Assembly: GCA_913063005.1 (NCBI GenBank)
Contig: CAJXZI010000017.1
Coordinates: forward strand, 1-16,486
Reading direction: 5' to 3'
Source of the DNA: an uncultured Halieaceae bacterium
Lineage (GTDB): Bacteria; Pseudomonadota; Gammaproteobacteria; Pseudomonadales; Halieaceae
DNA: 16,486 nt
Shown here: piece by piece, positions 1-7,981 of the stretch
Layout of the letters: each line of letters opens with the position of its first letter
Position numbering within the stretch: the stretch's first letter is position 1
Notes under the pieces: model-generated
Told to the model about the DNA's origin: nothing
Seen by the model: only the letters and a program-made list of their open reading frames with translations
Databases searched by the model: none
Program-made: the position numbers and the translations under genes

Positions 1-2190
1 ATGAATATCACGCCTTACTTCGAGGCGATGTACAATACTTATGAAGTGAACCAGAACAGCGGGGAGGGGCAACTCTTCCCAGACGTTCCAGCACTCAATC
101 CGTACAACTTATGCAACCCAGATGCGGAAAATGGTGTTGACTGTGGTTTGGCCTACGATGCCTATCTTACCAATCCAAGCATTGTGCAAAATTTTGCCAA
201 CTACTACCTCGAAGCAGCCAACTGCTTTGGTGTTCCAGCACCATTCTGCTCCCCCGCGACCTTTGGTTTATTGACCGGCGGCTATGGCGCAGTGCCGACA
301 GTGCCAATTGTATCCGTCCGAGGGGATCGCAATCTTGTTGACGTAGAAATGGAGCAGGCACGACTCGTGTTCGGTGCCACTGCTGATTTGCCTTTTATGG
401 ACATCGGCACACTCAGCAACTGGCGCGGTGATATCTCGATCGCCTACAACCGCTCGGAGGGTGATTCGTCACGTTACGGCGTTCGTGAAGACCGCCTCGA
501 ATTAGCTCTGGGCTACTACTCAAGCACCAATACGCCTTGTGAGAACGACACAGGTGCAACGTTAGCATCGGATACCGCAGGTTGTGTTCCGGTCAATATG
601 TATGCACCGTCGCTCTACCCTGTTGGCACTGTGACAGGTGATTTTGCAACACAAGCGGAACGCGATTACCTTTTCGATTCTCGCGACTTCAACACTGTGT
701 ACGAGCAGACTTTGCTGAGCTTGGTGCTTGACGGTGACATCTTCGAGATGCCTGGTGGTGAGATGGCTCAGCTTGCGGTTGGTCTTGAATATCGTAACGA
801 CGATATCCAGTCTAACCCTGATGCAGTCGCGCGTGATGGTTTATTCTGGGGATTCTTTGCTGATAAAGGCGCCTTTGGTGACGTATCTTTGACCGAAGTA
901 TTTGCAGAGGTCCAGCTACCACTCATTGCCGATAAACCGCTTCTCAAAGAGCTCACCGTGAACCTCGCAGGTCGCCTCACTGACCACGAGTACTACGGTG
1001 AAAACGACACGGCGTCGGTAAAGGTGGGTTATCGTCCATCTGAGCCATTCCTGATGCGGGCAACATGGGGTACAGCGTTCCGAGCTCCTAACAACCGCGA
1101 GCTTTTCCTACTCGGATCCACGGGCTTCACCAACGTCTTTGATCCCTGTTACGTACCAGACTCTGCAATTGGTGGCATCGGGGATGGCGCCGGAGAAGGA
1201 GCGTATATCCCTGAGCGCGATCAGCGAGACCCTGAGTTGCTGGCGAACTGCCGAGCAACAGGGGTTGATCCAACCTTGGCTAACAACGGCGGGTTCAACA
1301 CCTTCAGCACGGAAGTGCAGCAGGGTGGTAGCTTGACACTTGATCCAGAGGAATCGGAGTCTTACTCGTACGGTTTCTCCTATGAGCAGGACTTCAGCAA
1401 CAAGTTTGATCTTTCGATGGGTATGACTTACTACTCGGTGAAGGTTGAAAATACGGTGATTGAACCATCAACAGGTTTCATCATCTCTGATTGCTTGTAT
1501 GACGAGGCGGGAACAGGTGCTTCTGTATTCTGTGATCGTATTCAGCGTGATCTTTCAGACCCTACCGATCCTCGCATCCAGTTGATGGATCTTGGCTTCA
1601 TCAACCGTGACCTCGAGCGTGCGCGCGGTATTGACTATAACCTTACGTTCAGCGACGTCATCGACTTAGGTGTCCCTGTTGACTTCTCGGTCAACCTGAC
1701 AGCGAACCGCAACCTCGAGCGCTCTCTCACCTTTACCAATCCCGACGGTACGGTCGACTTCGAACGCTATGAGGGTGAATGGGGCTTCTCTGAGTGGCGA
1801 GCCCTCGGACAAGTTCGTTTGTCTTGGGATCGCTGGACTATGAACTGGCAAACACGCTACCTTGGCGCGGTTGCTCAGGACGCAGATGCCGTTGATGATT
1901 TCTCTGATGCATTTACAGCATCTGACACTTGCCTAGGACCACCCGACGATGAGCTTTGCCGCGACTACGCAGAAACCGGTAGTTACATGGTTCACAACGT
2001 GTCGTTGTTCTATCGTGAAGACAACTGGACGCTGGGTATGGGTGTAAGGAACCTCGAAGATAAGGCTCCACCATTGGCTGACCCTACCGAGGTTACCGGC
2101 GTTAAGGCTCGCCCAATCGGCGTAGGTTACGACATCTTTGGACGTACATTCTTCGTGAACGCGTCTTACAACTTCGACATTGGCTTCTAA
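1..2190 (+). CDS. TonB-dependent outer-membrane receptor, C-terminal part (5' end outside window)
   Basis: This is an outer-membrane, TonB-gated transporter for an unknown ligand. The 729 visible residues are all beta-barrel: alternating aromatic/polar strands, the typical segment WGTAFRAPNNRELF at about residue 357-370, and a final strand FFVNASYNFDIGF ending in the C-terminal Phe used by the BAM machinery. No plug domain or TonB box is present. Receptors of this type are usually 850-1000 residues long, so the gene very probably begins before the window and the ATG at position 1 is internal. Paired cysteines recur in what should be extracellular loops (for example DTCLGPPDDELC near residue 643), a common trait of large marine TonB-dependent receptors. 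The substrate cannot be told from sequence. A strong terminator follows within 25 bp, so the next peptidase gene is probably transcribed separately. Confidence 0.9.
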   Translation: MNITPYFEAMYNTYEVNQNSGEGQLFPDVPALNPYNLCNPDAENGVDCGLAYDAYLTNPSIVQNFANYYLEAANCFGVPAPFCSPATFGLLTGGYGAVPTVPIVSVRGDRNLVDVEMEQARLVFGATADLPFMDIGTLSNWRGDISIAYNRSEGDSSRYGVREDRLELALGYYSSTNTPCENDTGATLASDTAGCVPVNMYAPSLYPVGTVTGDFATQAERDYLFDSRDFNTVYEQTLLSLVLDGDIFEMPGGEMAQLAVGLEYRNDDIQSNPDAVARDGLFWGFFADKGAFGDVSLTEVFAEVQLPLIADKPLLKELTVNLAGRLTDHEYYGENDTASVKVGYRPSEPFLMRATWGTAFRAPNNRELFLLGSTGFTNVFDPCYVPDSAIGGIGDGAGEGAYIPERDQRDPELLANCRATGVDPTLANNGGFNTFSTEVQQGGSLTLDPEESESYSYGFSYEQDFSNKFDLSMGMTYYSVKVENTVIEPSTGFIISDCLYDEAGTGASVFCDRIQRDLSDPTDPRIQLMDLGFINRDLERARGIDYNLTFSDVIDLGVPVDFSVNLTANRNLERSLTFTNPDGTVDFERYEGEWGFSEWRALGQVRLSWDRWTMNWQTRYLGAVAQDADAVDDFSDAFTASDTCLGPPDDELCRDYAETGSYMVHNVSLFYREDNWTLGMGVRNLEDKAPPLADPTEVTGVKARPIGVGYDIFGRTFFVNASYNFDIGF

Positions 2191-2212
2191 AACGAGGCCC
2201 ATTCATGCTGAA

Positions 2213-2238
2213 AGCGCACTTCGGTGCGCTTTTTTTTT
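2213..2238 (+). terminator. Rho-independent terminator of the TonB-dependent receptor gene
   Basis: A perfect 7-bp stem AGCGCAC/GTGCGCT (2213-2219 with 2224-2230) closes the tetraloop TTCG and is followed directly by eight T residues (2231-2238). The A residues before the stem can pair with the first Ts and extend it. It starts about 20 bp after the receptor stop codon. Confidence 0.93.
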
Positions 2239-2275
2239 GTAAAATCGATTACGATAGAAAACGACAAAAAACAAA

Positions 2276-2325
2276 GATATTGCAGAAGACCTTCTTACAA
2301 GCACCCAAAAATTGCTGGCAATATC
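2276..2325 (+). promoter_or_regulatory. Possible structured 5' leader upstream of the S9 peptidase gene
   Basis: GATATTGC (2276-2283) and GCAATATC (2318-2325) are perfect 8-nt inverted arms. Between them lies a short inverted repeat AGAAG/CTTCT (2284-2288 and 2291-2295), whose 2-nt loop is too tight for full pairing. A competing pair, ATTGC/GCAAT (2311-2315 and 2318-2322), shares the 3' arm with the long stem, so two alternative folds exist. The structure ends 8 nt before the Shine-Dalgarno AAGGAG (2334-2339). No convincing -35/-10 pair was found between the terminator and the gene, so whether this is transcribed as a leader is inferred. Confidence 0.3.
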
Positions 2326-2346
2326 AAATTCAAAAGGAGAGTAATC

Positions 2347-4323
2347 ATGTATCGGCAAGGATGTATCGCACTTCTTCTAAGCCTCCTCGTTTCAGAGGTA
2401 ATAGCCGACCCTTACCCCCTTGACTATTGGGCACGAAGATCAGCCGTAACAGGCGTGTCACTCTCGCCTGATGGCTCAAAGTTCGCACTGACTAGAATTC
2501 TCGAGCGTGGTGGAAACCCTATCATCGAGCTCTACGACTCGGATAACTTAGAAGCCGAGCCACTTCGCATCGACTCAAGTCCCATGGAAATCCTACCCGG
2601 CATTCGCTGGATTGATGATGATGTGTTCTTGTTCAATGCACGGCAGCAAGTGCGGGATATCATTGAAGGGTTTAACCAAGGGGTTTACGAGTACCAAAAC
2701 GTCAAGTACGACGCGTCTAAGAAGAACCCAATTGGGCGCATTCGACAGGATTTTTTCAGTGTGGAAGAAGTGCTGCCGAAAAAGAAGAACAAGATTCTTA
2801 TTTCGATACAGGAAGGTATCCCAGACGGATTGCAGGCGGTGTCTTCGACGATCAGACCGCGCTCGTACTGGGAATATGATGTAAAAACGAACCGCCGAAA
2901 GTTGCTTATGCGCGGCAAGATTGCTCTTGGCAATATCCAGTTCGATAGCGACGGCAATGCGACACACGCGTTCGGATATGATGTTCGAACCGATGAATAC
3001 ACCTACCACTGGCGCCCAAAGGGCACCACCGAGTGGCGCGAGATGTACCGCCAGCACGAGGATAGCTTCGAGCAGTTCTATCCTGTTGCCCCCGATCCCG
3101 TGGCCGAAAATCACTTTCTGGTCATGGCCCATAATGGATACGACAAAGTAGGCCTATGGTCTTTCGACGCCGAGAACCAAAAATTTTCAGAGGTGCTTTA
3201 CCGAAGAAACGATGTCGATAGTAGCTTTCCGTTCTCTCACAGTAACCGTCTTTCGAACTCAGACGACATCGCAGGTATCACGTGGTGTAAAGACAAGTGC
3301 CATCGGGAGTTTTTCGACGCGCAAGAAGCGGCGCTTTACCGCCAGTTGGAAGAGCTTATTCCTAACGCCGACCAGGTTCGTATCTCTGGGCGGTCACGCG
3401 ACGGCAATACGCTCGTTGTGACGAACTCGGGTCCGAGAGACCCAGGTACTTACTACCTGATTCGCAAAGGCAAGGTGTCCAAAATCAGCGGTGCTAAGCC
3501 GTACCTTGAACACGACCAGCTCGCAAAGGTTGAATACATTACCTACAAGGCCAGGGATGGCGAAGAGATTAACGGCTACGTTACCGTGCCGAACGGAGAG
3601 GGCCCCTTCCCGCTGGTGGTGATGCCACACGGTGGTCCATACGTTTCAGAAACCGTTGACCGGTTCGACGAGTGGTCGCAAATGCTCGCTAATAACGGCT
3701 ACATGGTGCTGCAACCGCAGTATCGCGGCTCGCAAAAGTACGGCTTGGACTTTTATAAATCCGCATTTATCAATGGCTCTGAAGCAGGCCGCGCTATGCA
3801 AGATGACAAGGATGATGGTGCCTTATATCTAGTCAAGCAAGGCCTTGCTGACCCCAACCGTATGGCAATGTTCGGCTGGTCATACGGCGGCTACGCAGCG
3901 CTTATTGCTGCATCGCGCGAAGACCAAATCTACCAGTGCGTCATTGCGGGTGCTGCGGTAACCGACCCGGATATGCAAATGGATTACTACCGATACCGCA
4001 TCGAAGGCTCAGCAAAGATCGAGCAGCTCACCACCTGGGATGGCGCCGTTTCGCCGATCAAAGAAGTGGCTAAAATAAACGTGCCCATGCTGATCGTACA
4101 CGGAGACAATGACCAGCGCGTGCCTCCAGAGCATTTCGATAAGTACATTGCAGAACTTGATCGCGCAGGTATTGACTACCAGAAGCTCATCTTAGAGGGA
4201 GCTGACCACTTCTCGAACACGCTGTTTTATCACCACAAAATTGCGCTGTACGAATCTATTCTCGAGTTCTTCGGGAACGATTGCGGTTCGATGAGCGGGG
4301 GAGCTTCGCTGGCAAACCGCTAA
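2347..4323 (+). CDS. Exported S9-family serine peptidase (prolyl oligopeptidase / dipeptidyl peptidase type)
   Basis: This peptidase likely cleaves short peptides in the periplasm. I chose ATG 2347 (658 aa) over an in-frame ATG at 2224 because AAGGAG (2334-2339) sits 7 nt upstream of it. It also begins with a clear Sec signal peptide: MYRQGC, a hydrophobic core IALLLSLLV, and probable cleavage after VIA at residue 20. Residues about 25-390 look like the beta-propeller of S9 enzymes. From about 395 the alpha/beta-hydrolase domain follows: HGGP oxyanion region (428-431), nucleophile motif GWSYGGY with Ser512, Asp589 in HGDNDQRVP, and His621 in GADHFSN. The triad is complete. The His context (DHF rather than the usual GHG/GHN type) is slightly unusual. 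Subfamily S9C-like is my best guess; the specificity (dipeptidyl or acylaminoacyl) cannot be decided. It has its own terminator downstream. Confidence 0.9.
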   Translation: MYRQGCIALLLSLLVSEVIADPYPLDYWARRSAVTGVSLSPDGSKFALTRILERGGNPIIELYDSDNLEAEPLRIDSSPMEILPGIRWIDDDVFLFNARQQVRDIIEGFNQGVYEYQNVKYDASKKNPIGRIRQDFFSVEEVLPKKKNKILISIQEGIPDGLQAVSSTIRPRSYWEYDVKTNRRKLLMRGKIALGNIQFDSDGNATHAFGYDVRTDEYTYHWRPKGTTEWREMYRQHEDSFEQFYPVAPDPVAENHFLVMAHNGYDKVGLWSFDAENQKFSEVLYRRNDVDSSFPFSHSNRLSNSDDIAGITWCKDKCHREFFDAQEAALYRQLEELIPNADQVRISGRSRDGNTLVVTNSGPRDPGTYYLIRKGKVSKISGAKPYLEHDQLAKVEYITYKARDGEEINGYVTVPNGEGPFPLVVMPHGGPYVSETVDRFDEWSQMLANNGYMVLQPQYRGSQKYGLDFYKSAFINGSEAGRAMQDDKDDGALYLVKQGLADPNRMAMFGWSYGGYAALIAASREDQIYQCVIAGAAVTDPDMQMDYYRYRIEGSAKIEQLTTWDGAVSPIKEVAKINVPMLIVHGDNDQRVPPEHFDKYIAELDRAGIDYQKLILEGADHFSNTLFYHHKIALYESILEFFGNDCGSMSGGASLANR

Positions 4324-4387
4324 ACAGTACAGTGGCCGCAAGAGACGTGCTCCTCAGAGCTTCTTGATTCGCATAGTGACGCTCAGT

Positions 4388-4412
4388 AAAGCCCTCATCC
4401 GAGGGCTTTTTT
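4388..4412 (+). terminator. Rho-independent terminator after the S9 peptidase gene
   Basis: The stem GCCCTC/GAGGGC (4391-4396 with 4401-4406) has loop ATCC, is flanked by AAA on the left, and is followed by TTTTTT (4407-4412). It lies about 65 bp after the peptidase stop. On the minus strand only three Ts follow the stem, so it would be a weak terminator for serA, whose stop is at 4530. Confidence 0.88.
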
Positions 4413-4501
4413 GTGTCTTTTAATAATCCCCGAGAAGCCGACACCTCGTTGATAACGGACTTCCTTGAACTGTTGGTTGCTGCCGAGACCAGGCGCTACT
4501 G

Positions 4502-4513
4502 GGCTATATAGCC
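4502..4513. repeat. 12-bp perfect palindrome in the serA 3' flank
   Basis: GGCTATATAGCC is a perfect palindrome 16 bp past the serA stop codon. No T-run follows on either strand, so it is not a canonical terminator. Apart from this palindrome and the peptidase terminator, I see nothing in 4324-4529. Confidence 0.35.
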
Positions 4514-4529
4514 AAAGGACAATATCGCC

Positions 4530-5759
4530 TTAAAACAAAACCCGAGTCCGCAACGTGCCTTCAACCGCTGATAGCTGATTAATCAGTGTTTTTGAGTAAT
4601 CGCTTTCGATATCGATTACCACGTATCCCGTGTCACCCATGGTTTGGAGGTACTGACCGCTGACATTCACCGCGCTGTCACTGAAGACTTGGTTGATGGC
4701 ACTCATGATGCCTGGAATGTTGCGATGGACATGCAGTAGCCGGTGTTTACCCTCGTGCTCTGGCAAGGCAACCTCTGGGAAATTAACCGCCGAAGTTGTC
4801 GTCCCGTTGTCGCTGTAACGCGTGAGTTTCTCGGCAACCTCGACACCAATATTTTCCTGCGCTTCTTGCGTCGAACCACCGATGTGCGGTGTGAGAATAC
4901 ACTGATCGATGCCGCGAAGTGGCGATTCGAACTCGTCGTTATTTGACCGAGGCTCGACAGGAAACACATCGATGGCGGCGCCACCTATGTGATTGCCATG
5001 TAGCGCCTCAGCTAAAGCGTCTAGATCGACCACGTTGCCTCTCGATGCGTTTATCAGCATAGCGCCCGAGCGCATCGCTGCAATTTCGCGCCGGCCGATT
5101 AGTAGCTCGGTACTGGCATGCTGAGGCACATGCAAACTCACAACGTGGGATGCCTCAAGCAGCGACTGAAGCGTTGCCTTTGGCTGTGCATTTCCAAGTG
5201 GCAGTTTGGACTCAACGTCAAAATACACCACTTTCATGCCTAAGCCCTCAGCAATAACGCCGAGCTGCATGCCGATATTACCGTAGCCAATAATGCCCAG
5301 TGTTTTACCCCGGCACTCGAAAGAGCCGGTCGCACTCTTCTGCCACTCACCGCGATGCGCGGCAGCACTTCGCTGCGGGACGCCTCGAAGCAGCAAAATA
5401 ACCTCGGCCATGACAAGCTCAGCAACACTTCTTGTATTCGAGAATGGGGCATTAAACACGGGGACACCGCGGCGCGCGGCAGCGTCAAGATCTACCTGAT
5501 TGGTCCCAATGCAAAAGCAGCCAATGGCCACCAGGCGCTGCGCCGCATTGAGAACGTCCTCAGAAAGCTGTGTTCGCGAACGAATGCCGACAAAGTGAGC
5601 ATCCCTTATCTCTTGTTTCAAATCTTCGGTGGGAAGCGCTTTCGGATAAGTTACAACATTGGTATAGCCTGCTTTCGCTAGCGCGTCGATGGCGCTCTGA
5701 TGAACACCCTCGAGTAAGAGGAACTTAATCTTCGATTTTTGGAGAGACTGCTGTTTCAT
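4530..5759 (-). CDS. serA: D-3-phosphoglycerate dehydrogenase
   Basis: SerA catalyses the first step of serine synthesis, 3-phosphoglycerate to 3-phosphohydroxypyruvate with NAD+, in the cytoplasm. At 409 aa it is the short Escherichia coli type with one C-terminal ACT domain. The Rossmann motif GIIGYGNIG is at 155-163. The catalytic trio Arg240 (NASRGN), Glu269 (FPVEP) and His292 (TPHIGG) falls at the same numbers as in E. coli. The ACT domain starts near 338, and the residues that bind feedback serine in E. coli are present (His343 or His345, Asn347, Asn365), so serine inhibition is expected. SerA of this kind can also reduce 2-oxoglutarate to D-2-hydroxyglutarate. The gene on the other side of the 60 bp spacer probably encodes the enzyme that oxidises that product. 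The ribosome binding site before ATG 5759 is weak (AAGTAGGT). Confidence 0.97.
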   Translation of the reverse strand: MKQQSLQKSKIKFLLLEGVHQSAIDALAKAGYTNVVTYPKALPTEDLKQEIRDAHFVGIRSRTQLSEDVLNAAQRLVAIGCFCIGTNQVDLDAAARRGVPVFNAPFSNTRSVAELVMAEVILLLRGVPQRSAAAHRGEWQKSATGSFECRGKTLGIIGYGNIGMQLGVIAEGLGMKVVYFDVESKLPLGNAQPKATLQSLLEASHVVSLHVPQHASTELLIGRREIAAMRSGAMLINASRGNVVDLDALAEALHGNHIGGAAIDVFPVEPRSNNDEFESPLRGIDQCILTPHIGGSTQEAQENIGVEVAEKLTRYSDNGTTTSAVNFPEVALPEHEGKHRLLHVHRNIPGIMSAINQVFSDSAVNVSGQYLQTMGDTGYVVIDIESDYSKTLINQLSAVEGTLRTRVLF

Positions 5760-5793
5760 AACCTACTTCTGAAGGTGAGTGCGCGGGGCGCGG

Positions 5794-5803
5794 ATGATAA
5801 CAT
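5794..5803. promoter_or_regulatory. Candidate overlapping bidirectional -10 region between serA and the D-2-hydroxyglutarate dehydrogenase gene
   Basis: The spacer between the divergent start codons is only 60 bp. ATGATAACAT contains an extended -10 on each strand: TGaTAACAT on plus (5795-5803) and TGtTATCAT on minus (5802-5794, with TATCAT matching TATAAT at 5 of 6). No good -35 was found for either direction, as can happen with extended -10 promoters. Predicted transcripts would start about 10 nt before the plus-strand ATG 5820 and about 27 nt before the serA ATG. This is a prediction from pattern only. Confidence 0.33.
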
Positions 5804-5819
5804 TACGGTCCTTACCGCT

Positions 5820-7235
5820 ATGGAGTTCAATGTGTCTCAGCCGTCAATAGACGTTATTAATGCACTAAAGTCTGTGCTCTCCGAGAATCAGGTCTCAACG
5901 GAGGCGTCAATCCTAGAAAGCTACGGGCAAGATTGGACACGTTTTACCCAGCCTGCGCCGCTTGCTGTCGTCTTCCCGCGCACCACCGATGAAGTAGCCG
6001 ACGTCGTTAAATTTGCGAGGGCGCAGGATGTTGCTCTTGTGCCCTCCGGTGGTCGTACGGGGCTGAGTGGCGGTGCGGTTGCCGCAAACGGCGAGATCGT
6101 TGTCTCGCTCGATAAACTGAATACGATTCATCCCGTTAACAACATCGACAGAACTATTCGCGTGGGCGCCGGAGCGATCACTCAGACGATCCAAGAGGCG
6201 GCCGACGAGGCAGGACTTTTCTATCCCGTGGATTTTGCGTCGAGCGGCTCGAGTCAAATTGGTGGCAACATTGCCACCAACGCGGGCGGTATCAACGTGA
6301 TTCGCTACGGCATGACGCGTGAATGGGTGGCAGGTCTTACCGTGGTTACGGGCACGGGAGAGGTCCTGGAGCTTAATCGCGGCCTGATGAAGAACAACAC
6401 AGGCCTTGATTTTCGGCATCTCTTTATTGGTTCTGAGGGCGTGCTGGGCTTCATCACCGAAGCGACACTAAAACTTTGCTCACCCCCGAAGGATCCCACG
6501 GTGTTGGTGCTGGGGCTCGCCGATATGGACGCGATCATGCAGGTCCTACAGCGCATTCAGGCAACAACACCTCTCCTCGCATATGAGTTTTTCTCAGAGC
6601 TTGCAGTCTCAAAAGTCGTTGAGCACGCCGGCGTTGCTCGCCCTTTTGAGACTCAAACGCCGTTTTACGCACTCATCGAGTTTGAACGCGATGGCGAGGA
6701 GACCGAAACTGTGGTCTTTGAGGCTGTCGAAGCCTGCATGGAAGAAGGCTGGGTATTGGATGCTGTAATGAGTCAAAGCGTTGCCCAAGCTAAGGCGCTA
6801 TGGAGGCTACGCGAGGACATCTCAGAGACAATCACGCGATGGACACCCTACAAGAATGATATCTCCTCAACTGTCTCAAAAGTCCCCCAACTGTTATCGG
6901 CGGTTGATGAGGTAGTGCATGATCACTATCCCGACTGGGAAGTGTGCTGGTACGGACACATTGGTGACGGCAATTTGCACCTCAATATCTTAAAGCCCGA
7001 CGATCTCGATATCTCGGACTTCAAAGCACGATGCGGTGAAGTGTCAATCGACATCTTCAAAGCGATTCAAGCGCTCGGTGGCAGTGTCTCCGCAGAGCAT
7101 GGTGTCGGAACCCTCAAAGCACCCTATCTTGAGTACACCCGCACAGAGAGTGAAATCGCCTCAATGCGTGCAATCAAAGCGATTTTCGACCCGGACGGTA
7201 TTATGAATCCAGGCAAAATATTTACCGCGGACTGA
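5820..7235 (+). CDS. FAD-binding oxidoreductase, probable D-2-hydroxyglutarate dehydrogenase
   Basis: This FAD enzyme probably oxidises D-2-hydroxyglutarate to 2-oxoglutarate, passing electrons to an ETF or the quinone pool. I chose ATG 5820 (471 aa). An in-frame ATG at 5739 would overlap the divergent serA gene and add 27 atypical residues. The N-terminal FAD_binding_4 domain carries PSGGRTGLSGG (75-85) and SQIGGNIATNAGG (145-157). The C-terminal FAD-oxidase domain carries GHIGDGNLHLN (379-389), whose His380 and His387 match the metal ligands of the human enzyme, and SAEHGVG (424-430), whose Glu426 matches the third. There is no recognisable Shine-Dalgarno before the ATG, so a very short leader is possible. 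Divergence from serA and close linkage to rpiA match the arrangement I recall from Pseudomonas, which favours D-2-hydroxyglutarate over D-lactate or glycolate as substrate, though those close families cannot be excluded. Confidence 0.85.
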   Translation: MEFNVSQPSIDVINALKSVLSENQVSTEASILESYGQDWTRFTQPAPLAVVFPRTTDEVADVVKFARAQDVALVPSGGRTGLSGGAVAANGEIVVSLDKLNTIHPVNNIDRTIRVGAGAITQTIQEAADEAGLFYPVDFASSGSSQIGGNIATNAGGINVIRYGMTREWVAGLTVVTGTGEVLELNRGLMKNNTGLDFRHLFIGSEGVLGFITEATLKLCSPPKDPTVLVLGLADMDAIMQVLQRIQATTPLLAYEFFSELAVSKVVEHAGVARPFETQTPFYALIEFERDGEETETVVFEAVEACMEEGWVLDAVMSQSVAQAKALWRLREDISETITRWTPYKNDISSTVSKVPQLLSAVDEVVHDHYPDWEVCWYGHIGDGNLHLNILKPDDLDISDFKARCGEVSIDIFKAIQALGGSVSAEHGVGTLKAPYLEYTRTESEIASMRAIKAIFDPDGIMNPGKIFTAD

Positions 7236-7262
7236 TCAGAATTACAGCCATAAGGATGTCCC

Positions 7263-7931
7263 ATGGACGCACAGACCCTAAAACAAATGGTGGCACGCGA
7301 GGCTATCGAGAGAGTAATGAACGCGCACGGCAGCGATCTTGTTGTCGGTATTGGGACTGGTAGCACAGCGGAGTGCTTCATTGCGGAATTGCCTCGACTC
7401 CGGGACAGGATACGCACAACAGTATCGAGCTCGGAACGATCGTCCCAGCTATTGCGCGAACTCGGTTTTGACGTAAAAGACCTCAACGAGGTCGACCGCG
7501 TAGATGTTTATATCGATGGTGCCGATGAGTCGACAGATGAGGGCTTCCTGATTAAAGGCGGCGGTGCGGCGCTAACCCGCGAAAAGATCGCCGCCGCTAA
7601 AGCTAAGGAGTTCATTTGCATCGCCGACAACAGCAAAATGGTCTCTCAGCTCGGCGCATTTCCACTGCCCGTCGAGGTGATTCCTATGGCACGCACGCTC
7701 GTTCAAGACGCGCTAAACCAACTTGGCGGTGATGCTGTTTGGCGTGAAGGTGTGATTACCGACAACGGCAATATCATCCTCGACATACACGGACTGCAAA
7801 TTAACAATCCCAAAACGCTCGAGAGCGAGATCAACAACATCACGGGGGTGGTCTGTAATGGGATTTTCGCTCACAGACCTGCGGATGTCTTGCTGATCAG
7901 CACACCCGGCGGTGTTGTCCGCATTTTGTGA
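7263..7931 (+). CDS. rpiA: Ribose-5-phosphate isomerase A
   Basis: RpiA interconverts ribose 5-phosphate and ribulose 5-phosphate in the non-oxidative pentose phosphate pathway. It is 222 aa, the usual length. Family motifs are all present: the phosphate loop GTGST (31-35), DGADE (85-89, with the Asp pair at 85 and 88) and KGGGAALTREK (98-108) holding the catalytic Glu107, which corresponds to Glu103 of E. coli. The start ATG 7263 has AAGGA (7252-7256) 6 nt upstream. It lies 27 bp after the dehydrogenase gene and is probably co-transcribed with it. No terminator separates it from the metK promoter, which begins only 14 bp after the stop codon, so some read-through into metK is possible. Confidence 0.97.
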   Translation: MDAQTLKQMVAREAIERVMNAHGSDLVVGIGTGSTAECFIAELPRLRDRIRTTVSSSERSSQLLRELGFDVKDLNEVDRVDVYIDGADESTDEGFLIKGGGAALTREKIAAAKAKEFICIADNSKMVSQLGAFPLPVEVIPMARTLVQDALNQLGGDAVWREGVITDNGNIILDIHGLQINNPKTLESEINNITGVVCNGIFAHRPADVLLISTPGGVVRIL

Positions 7932-7945
7932 TTGCTTACCAACAA

Positions 7946-7979
7946 TTGACATTGACACATAAGGATATCTTTATATAGT
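7946..7979 (+). promoter_or_regulatory. Strong sigma70-type promoter of metK-ahcY
   Basis: There are two overlapping perfect -35 boxes, TTGACA at 7946-7951 and 7952-7957. The second is spaced 16 bp from TATAGT (7974-7979), which matches TATAAT at 5 of 6. Transcription would start near 7986, about 23 nt before the metK GTG. The first TTGACA gives a 20-22 bp spacer and is less likely to be used. Confidence 0.75.
7959..7974. promoter_or_regulatory. Palindromic candidate operator inside the metK promoter
   Basis: ATAAGGATATCTTTAT is a 16-bp palindrome with one mismatched pair (ATAA/TTAT arms around GATATC). It fills the spacer between the -35 (ends 7957) and -10 (starts 7974) boxes, so a bound repressor would block RNA polymerase. 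A further inverted half-site, ATATCCT (8002-8008), lies just before the start codon. In proteobacteria that use AhcY, metK and ahcY can be controlled by the ArsR-family repressor SahR, which is a reasonable candidate. I cannot match the site to a known SahR consensus from memory. MetJ is less likely, since its repeated AGACGTCT-type met boxes are absent. Confidence 0.5.
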
Positions 7980-7981
7980 GG

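Noticed and set aside
2593..3132. 179-codon open frame on the minus strand inside the S9 peptidase gene
   Set aside because: The opposite strand encodes a complete, motif-bearing peptidase. This frame has no recognisable domain and is a shadow of that gene.
5739..5819. N-terminal extension of the FAD enzyme from ATG 5739
   Set aside because: It would overlap the first codons of divergent serA and add residues that are not part of the family. ATG 5820 gives the expected start.
5913..6419. 168-codon minus-strand open frame inside the D-2-hydroxyglutarate dehydrogenase gene
   Set aside because: It is antisense to a well-conserved FAD-binding domain and has no family resemblance or ribosome binding site of note.
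7249..7260. CATAAGGATGTC before rpiA, nearly the same as CATAAGGATATC in the metK operator
   Set aside because: It contains the rpiA ribosome binding site (AAGGA) and has no second palindrome arm. Chance similarity is the simpler explanation.
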